A stretch of 64,000 bases of DNA from JANMOK01 sp031415055 (GTDB taxonomy: Bacteria; Pseudomonadota; Alphaproteobacteria; Rhodobacterales; Rhodobacteraceae). The position numbers were made by a program, and so were the translations under genes. The stretch lies in contig JANOQZ010000018.1 in assembly GCA_031415055.1 (NCBI GenBank), positions 36,598 through 100,597 of the forward strand, written 5' to 3'. The notes under the pieces are model-generated. The model saw only the letters and a program-made list of their open reading frames with translations, had not been told where the DNA came from and did not search any database. This document shows, piece after piece, positions 59,184 through 64,000 of the stretch. Position 1 is the first letter of the stretch. The number at the start of each line of letters is the position of its first letter.

Positions 59184-60976
59184 TGCGCCGCCCGCTGCGA
59201 CCTTTGGCGCGAATTTTGCTGGCGCGGGCGCGAGGGCAAAATCCGGCTGACGTCGAAGCGGAGGAACGTGCGGCGCGGGTGCGGAATATGCGCATTGCCG
59301 AACGGCAGCGGGCGGAATCGCGACTGGTATTTTTGGCGATTGCCTTTGCCTTTGCCTTTGTTTCGGTTGCCTTTCAGATGGGCGTGATTGCGACATCGGA
59401 ACCCGAAGAGCCGAAGGCCTTGGTTGCTGGTGCGTCGATTGTCACGCAGCGGGCCGACATTGTGGATCGCAACGGGTCGATACTGGCGACGAATTTGATC
59501 ACCTCCTCGCTGTATGCGCAGCCGCTGCAGATGGTGGACAAGGCGGCGGCGGCGGAGGGTTTGGCGACGATTTTCGCCGATCTGGACGCCGGCACGTTGC
59601 TGGAACAATTCAACAGCCCGCGCAAGTTTCTGTGGATCAAGCACAAGCTTTCGCCCGAGCAGGAGCAAGCGGTGCACGATCTGGGTGAACCGGGGTTGCT
59701 GTTTGGCCCGCGCGAATTGCGGCTGTATCCCAATGGCACGCTGGCGGCGCATATTCTGGGTGGCACCGGGTTTGGCATCGAGGGGGTGCATGCCGCTGAA
59801 ATTATTGGCACTGCCGGGGTGGAGCGGCAGTTTGACGCGTTCCTGCGCGACCCGGCGATGAATGGGGCACCTTTGCGCTTGTCCATTGACCTAAGTGTGC
59901 AAGCGGCGATGGAAGATGTGCTGGCAGGTGGCATGCGAGTGATGAGCGCCAAGGGTGCCGGAGCGGTGCTGATGGATGTGCATACCGGGCAGATCATCTC
60001 GATGGTGTCGTTGCCGGATTTTGACCCCAACCATCGGCCTTTGCCGCCGTTGAAGGGTGATCCCAGCGATAGCCCGCTGTTCAATCGGATGGTGCAGGGA
60101 TTATATGAATTGGGCTCGGCGTTGAAGCCCTTCACCGCAGCATTGGCGTTGCAGCAAGGCGTTGCCGGGCCTGATACGATGATCGATACGGCGGGTCCGA
60201 TGAAATGGGGCAAGTTCACCATTCGCGATTTCCATAATTATGGTGCGCGTCTGAGCATGACCGATGTGATCGTCAAATCCTCCAACATCGGCTCGGCGCA
60301 TCTGGCATTGGCGGCAGGAAGTGCTGCGCAACAGGCGTTTTTGAAGTCGTTGGGGTTTTTTGAGGCGGAACCGGTGGAATTGCCCGAAGCGGTGGGGGCA
60401 AAGCCGTTGTTGCCGAAGAAATGGTCGGAATTATCGGTGATTACGGTGGCTTATGGGCATGGGTTGTCGATTTCACCGCTGCATTTGGCGGCGGGTTATG
60501 CGGCAATTGCCAATGGTGGTTTGAAAGTGGTGCCGACGCTAATGGCGGATTCGCCCGCAATGGGTGAAAGTGACCGTATCATGTCGGAGAGCACGGCCCG
60601 CGACGTGCGATCAATGTTGCGCCAGGTGGTGACGCGCGGCACAGCGACGATGGGCGATGTTCAAGGCTATGAAGTGGCGGGCAAGACCGGCACGGCGGAT
60701 AAGCCAAGGCCGAATGGTGGGTATTATGATGACAAGGTGATTGCGACCTTCGCTTCGATGTTTCCGGTGTCAGACCCGCAGTATGTGCTGGTGGTGACTT
60801 TGGACGAGCCGGTCGAGGATTCTGGCACCGAGGATCGACGCACGGCGGGGTGGACAGCGGTGCCGGTTGGGGCGGAGATTATTCGTCGCATTGCGCCGCT
60901 GATGAACGTCTGGCCGTCGCCCGGCGTTGGTACGAGGCCGGATGGATCGCTGGTGTTGGCTGGGATTCAGGAGTGA
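59180..60976 (+). CDS. ftsI: Peptidoglycan transpeptidase FtsI (PBP3)
   Basis: Septal class B penicillin-binding protein of 598 aa. A cytoplasmic N-terminus with many Arg and Glu residues leads to a membrane helix (VFLAIAFAFAFVSVAFQMGV), a pedestal domain with ADIVDRNGSILATNL, and the transpeptidase domain. Catalytic motifs are SALK with S313, SSN in VIVKSSNIGS, and K502-T-G-T. It starts within the ftsL stop. The first ~55 residues are longer than in E. coli but usual for alphaproteobacteria. Confidence 0.95.
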   Translation: MMRRPLRPLARILLARARGQNPADVEAEERAARVRNMRIAERQRAESRLVFLAIAFAFAFVSVAFQMGVIATSEPEEPKALVAGASIVTQRADIVDRNGSILATNLITSSLYAQPLQMVDKAAAAEGLATIFADLDAGTLLEQFNSPRKFLWIKHKLSPEQEQAVHDLGEPGLLFGPRELRLYPNGTLAAHILGGTGFGIEGVHAAEIIGTAGVERQFDAFLRDPAMNGAPLRLSIDLSVQAAMEDVLAGGMRVMSAKGAGAVLMDVHTGQIISMVSLPDFDPNHRPLPPLKGDPSDSPLFNRMVQGLYELGSALKPFTAALALQQGVAGPDTMIDTAGPMKWGKFTIRDFHNYGARLSMTDVIVKSSNIGSAHLALAAGSAAQQAFLKSLGFFEAEPVELPEAVGAKPLLPKKWSELSVITVAYGHGLSISPLHLAAGYAAIANGGLKVVPTLMADSPAMGESDRIMSESTARDVRSMLRQVVTRGTATMGDVQGYEVAGKTGTADKPRPNGGYYDDKVIATFASMFPVSDPQYVLVVTLDEPVEDSGTEDRRTAGWTAVPVGAEIIRRIAPLMNVWPSPGVGTRPDGSLVLAGIQE

Positions 60977-60980
60977 ACTT

Positions 60981-62468
60981 GTGGCCGCGCATCCCCACAC
61001 ATTCGCCGGACTGGGCTTGCTGGAAGCGGCGCGCGTGGTTGGTGCGAACGGGTCTGAGCCGGTATTAACTGGGTTATCCGTCGATAGTCGTGAGACCAAA
61101 GCGGGGCATTTGTTTTTTGCCCTACCAGGCAGCACGGCGCATGGCGCGGAATTCGTGACCTTTGCGTTGCGCATGGGCGCCGTGGCGGTTTTGACCGATG
61201 AAGCTGGTTTGGCGATGATTGCGCCCTGTCCAGTGCCGGTGATAGTGGCGGATAATCCGCGATTGAGCTTGTCAAGCGCAGCGGCGGCTTGGTTTGGTGC
61301 GCAGCCCGAGGTGATGGTTGCGGTGACCGGGACCAACGGCAAGACCTCGGTGGCGACGTTTACCCGGCAGATTTGGGAAGCTTTGGGGCTGGTTGCGGTC
61401 AACTTTGGTACTACGGGCGTGGATGGAGCCGTGACGGCTGCGCTGACGCATACGACGCCGGAACCGATCATTTTGCATGGGTTGTTGGCGGGTTTGGTTG
61501 AGAAAGGTGTGACCCATGCCTCGATGGAGGCGTCGTCGCATGGGTTATCGCAGTACAGGTTGGACGGAGTTCGGCTGGCGGCCGCAGGTTTTACCAATAT
61601 CACGCGCGACCACATGGATTATCACGCGGATTTCTCGGATTATTTCGCAGCCAAGATGGGGCTGTTTGACCGGGTATTGCCGGTTTCTGGCACGGCAGTG
61701 ATCAATCTGGATGATCCCTTTGGGGCGAAGGTTCAAGCGGTTGCGGTTGGACGCGGGCAAAAGGTTTTGTCGGTTGGGCACGGGCCAGATTGTGATTTGC
61801 GGATTTTGAACAATCGGTTCGACGCGACCGGGCAATCGGTGTTGTTTGAATACGGCAGGCAACGGCATGAGGTTCGGTTAGACCTTATTGGTGGATTCCA
61901 AGCGCATAACGCCATGGTTGCGGCGGGGTTGGCGATTGCCTCGGGTTCGGACGCTGGGACTGTTTTTCGGGTTTTGCCGGGCCTGAAAACGGTTCGTGGG
62001 CGGATGGAACTGGCGGCACGGCGGCGGAATGGCGCGGCGGTTTATGTGGATTACGCCCACACGCCCGATGCGATTGAAACGGCGCTGAACGCCTTGCGAC
62101 CGCATGTGAGCGGGCGTTTGGTGATTGTGTTTGGGGCCGGTGGTGACCGCGACAAAGGCAAGCGTCCTTTGATGGGGATTGCGGCACGCGCGGGTGCCGA
62201 TGTGGTGTTTGTGACCGATGACAATCCCCGGACCGAGGATGCCGCGACAATCCGGGCCGAGATCATGGCGGCGTGCCCGGAGGCGACCGAGATTGGCGAT
62301 CGGGCCGAGGCGATTTTGGCGGGGGTTGATGCATTGATGGCTGGGGATACTTTGTTGATCGCCGGCAAAGGCCACGAGACTGGGCAGATTGTCGGCACAA
62401 ATATCTATCCGTTCAACGACGCCGAGCAGGCGAGCATTTCGGTGCAGGCTTTGGAGGGGATGGCGTGA
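60981..62468 (+). CDS. murE: UDP-MurNAc-tripeptide synthetase (meso-DAP adding)
   Basis: Adds meso-diaminopimelate to UDP-MurNAc-L-Ala-D-Glu. It is 495 aa. The ATP-binding loop is VAVTGTNGKTSVATF, and the DAP-specific motif DNPR occurs in VTDDNPRTEDAATI (Lys-type enzymes lack it). HYADFSDYFAAKMGLFD-like YHADFSDYFAAK and NAMVAAGLAIASG are also typical. GTG 60981 is chosen for its AGGAG 7 nt upstream; the ATG options upstream lie inside ftsI. It overlaps murF by 4 nt. Confidence 0.95.
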   Translation: MAAHPHTFAGLGLLEAARVVGANGSEPVLTGLSVDSRETKAGHLFFALPGSTAHGAEFVTFALRMGAVAVLTDEAGLAMIAPCPVPVIVADNPRLSLSSAAAAWFGAQPEVMVAVTGTNGKTSVATFTRQIWEALGLVAVNFGTTGVDGAVTAALTHTTPEPIILHGLLAGLVEKGVTHASMEASSHGLSQYRLDGVRLAAAGFTNITRDHMDYHADFSDYFAAKMGLFDRVLPVSGTAVINLDDPFGAKVQAVAVGRGQKVLSVGHGPDCDLRILNNRFDATGQSVLFEYGRQRHEVRLDLIGGFQAHNAMVAAGLAIASGSDAGTVFRVLPGLKTVRGRMELAARRRNGAAVYVDYAHTPDAIETALNALRPHVSGRLVIVFGAGGDRDKGKRPLMGIAARAGADVVFVTDDNPRTEDAATIRAEIMAACPEATEIGDRAEAILAGVDALMAGDTLLIAGKGHETGQIVGTNIYPFNDAEQASISVQALEGMA

Positions 62469-63907
62469 CCGCGCTGTGGACTTCGGCTGAGGCGGTGAGG
62501 GCTACCGGAGGGGTTTGCACGCAGGAATGGTTGGCGAAGGGCGTTTCGATTGACACGCGGTCATTGCAAAATGGTGATTTGTTCGTGGCGCTGAAAGACC
62601 AGCGCGATGGGCATGAGTTTGTGAAGCGGGCTTTCGAGTTGGGGGCGGCTGCGGCTTTGGTTTCGCATGTGCCAGAGGGGGTTGCGGCGGATGCGCCTTT
62701 GTTGGTTGTGCCGGATGTTTTGGCGGCACTGTCGGCTTTGGGTCAGGCAGCGCGAGCGCGGTTCAAGGGCAAGGTCGTAGCGGTGACCGGGTCAGCCGGC
62801 AAGACCTCGACCAAGGAGATGTTGCGGACGGTTCTGGGTGATCAGGGGACTGTTCATGCGGCGGAGAAAAGTTTTAACAACCATTGGGGCGTGCCGCTGA
62901 CCTTGGCGCGGCTGCCGCGCGAGGTGGATTTCGCCGTGGTTGAGATTGGCATGAACCATCCGGGCGAAATCGGGCCATTGGCCAAACTGACAAGGCCGCA
63001 TGTGGCGATTGTGACCAATGTGGCGGCGGTGCATTTGGCGGCGTTTAAGGATGTGGCGGCCATTGCCCGCGAGAAGGCGGCGATATTTGATGGGTTGGAG
63101 CCGGGTGGCACGGCGGTTTTGAACCGGGATTTGGAAACTTATCCGATTTTGCGTCGAAGGGTTGGGTCGAGATTGGTTCGGTTTGGCTCGATTGGGCGAC
63201 CGGAATTTGCTCTGAAACTGTTGAAATTGGGCGAGAATTCGACCTGCGTGAAGGCGCGGGTCCGCGGGCAGGAAATCTTGTTCAAAGTGTCAGCACCCGG
63301 TCGGCATTTGGCGATGAATGCTTTAGCGGTATTGGCGGCGGTTGAGGCCTTGGGTGGCGATTTGGGCCGCGCGGCATTGTCGCTGGCCAGTTGGGTGCCA
63401 CCAATTGGTCGCGGCACGCGCTGGAAAGTTGGGCTGGGATATGCGGCGATTGATGGCTTCATCACGCTGGTCGATGAAAGTTACAACGCCAATCCGGCTT
63501 CGATGGAAGCGGCTTTGGACGTGCTGGCGGCAACGCGGGTGGAGCATGGAGTCGGTCGGGTCAGCGAGGGGCGCAGGATTGCGTTTCTGGGCGATATGCT
63601 GGAACTGGGGCCGCAGGAAACGGCGTTGCACGCAGGTTTGGCGGGGCTGGAGGCGATGGTGGGCATCGACTTGGTGCATTGTTGCGGGATGCGGATGCGC
63701 GCCCTGCACGACGCTTTGCCGAGCGGAAAACGCGGTGAATGGGTCAAGGATTCGAGTGAATTGTCGCAGCGGGCGCGCAAGTTGCTGGACGCCGGTGACG
63801 TCGCGATGGTTAAGGGGTCGAACGGGGCGAAAATGGCATTGGTTGTTGACGCAATCCTAAAATTGGGCGAAGCCCTGCCCGCCGAGATTGCCGGAGGAAT
63901 GGACTGA
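62465..63907 (+). CDS. murF: UDP-MurNAc-tripeptide:D-Ala-D-Ala ligase
   Basis: Adds D-Ala-D-Ala to the UDP-MurNAc-tripeptide. It is 480 aa. N-terminal GVSIDTRSLQNGDLFVALKDQRDGHEFV, ATP loop VAVTGSAGKTSTKEMLR, FNNHWGVPLTLARLPREVDFAVVEIGMNHPGEI and DESYNANPASMEAALDVL define MurF. GTG start 62465 overlaps the murE stop by 4 nt. mraY follows immediately. Confidence 0.95.
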   Translation: MTALWTSAEAVRATGGVCTQEWLAKGVSIDTRSLQNGDLFVALKDQRDGHEFVKRAFELGAAAALVSHVPEGVAADAPLLVVPDVLAALSALGQAARARFKGKVVAVTGSAGKTSTKEMLRTVLGDQGTVHAAEKSFNNHWGVPLTLARLPREVDFAVVEIGMNHPGEIGPLAKLTRPHVAIVTNVAAVHLAAFKDVAAIAREKAAIFDGLEPGGTAVLNRDLETYPILRRRVGSRLVRFGSIGRPEFALKLLKLGENSTCVKARVRGQEILFKVSAPGRHLAMNALAVLAAVEALGGDLGRAALSLASWVPPIGRGTRWKVGLGYAAIDGFITLVDESYNANPASMEAALDVLAATRVEHGVGRVSEGRRIAFLGDMLELGPQETALHAGLAGLEAMVGIDLVHCCGMRMRALHDALPSGKRGEWVKDSSELSQRARKLLDAGDVAMVKGSNGAKMALVVDAILKLGEALPAEIAGGMD

Positions 63908-64000
63908 ATGCTGTATTATTTGAGCGGGCTTTCCGACGGCGGCGATATTTTCAACCTGTTTCGCTATATCACCTTTCGCGCTGGCGGCGCGTTTTTCACC
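63908..64000 (+). CDS. mraY: Phospho-MurNAc-pentapeptide translocase, N-terminal part (runs off window)
   Basis: The first 31 codons are visible: MLYYLSGLSDGGDIFNLFRY, then ITFRAGGAFFT. This is the typical MraY start (LxxLxxxFxxFNxFRYITFRxxGAxxT). ATG 63908 directly follows the murF stop. MraY makes lipid I at the inner membrane; the rest is outside the window. Confidence 0.93.
   Translation, partial: MLYYLSGLSDGGDIFNLFRYITFRAGGAFFT

Overview
The window is one contiguous piece of a free-living alphaproteobacterial chromosome, most likely Rhodobacterales (Roseobacter/Rhodobacter-like). The basis is gene order and family content: aminotransferase-hom-glpX, hda-ppk1-ppx, a short bacterial ProS without editing insert next to lolCD, class I phaC, a MerR/large acyl-CoA dehydrogenase/thiolase block, and a long structured mraZ leader. 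Base composition looks like about 57% G+C, and the genes are tightly packed, with many 1-14 nt start/stop overlaps. Nothing looks like a prophage, IS element, CRISPR array or rRNA/tRNA operon. The only clear RNA gene is RNase P RNA.

Layout. 0-3.6 kb: amino-acid and gluconeogenesis operon (aminotransferase, RraB-like, hom, glpX). 3.7-8.1 kb: class I PHA synthase, then two tandem RTX-repeat metzincin paralogs, one with an intact zinc site and one without. 8.3-21.3 kb: glyA, nadK, AI-2E transporter, hda, ppk1, ppx, proS, an apparently inserted TetR/sterol-desaturase pair, lolCD. 21.6-34.5 kb: a degenerate M48-like protein, an EamA exporter and a fatty-acid beta-oxidation set (fadJ; MerR, acyl-CoA dehydrogenase, GST, thiolase, cupin). 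This set is split by an inositol-catabolism pair (Gfo/Idh dehydrogenase and iolE), and its cupin gene carries an in-frame stop. Two tandem PaaI-type thioesterases follow. 34.5-40.1 kb: Na/Pi symporter, pyrD, DUF952, a second EamA exporter, a RelB/ParE-like toxin-antitoxin pair, and an HMCES/YedK DNA-crosslink protein.

40.2-45.6 kb is the most unusual block. It is a six-gene co-directional cluster: a previously unlabelled 34-aa membrane peptide, XpaC-like, TelA-like, a DUF2927 lipoprotein, an SPFH protein with a GYF-like tail, and a zinc-ribbon membrane protein. The last two resemble YdjI and YdjG of the Bacillus pspA operon, which suggests a membrane-stress system that uses XpaC/TelA in place of PspA.

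46-57 kb holds a cold-shock gene, an excalibur lipoprotein preceded by three tandem hairpin repeats, gatCA, a ceramidase-like membrane protein, an MttB-family methyltransferase, a TMEM175-like channel, tadA, rluB, an AmpD-like amidase, rnpB, and an orphan tungstate-binding protein divergent from a short ModE-like regulator. 57-64 kb is the start of the dcw cell-wall/division cluster (mraZ, rsmH, ftsL, ftsI, murE, murF, mraY). It is preceded by three 10-bp-phased MraZ boxes and a hairpin-rich leader resembling the UpsM leader RNA region of Rhodobacter sphaeroides.

All functional calls come from reading protein sequences and motifs by eye. No database search was run.
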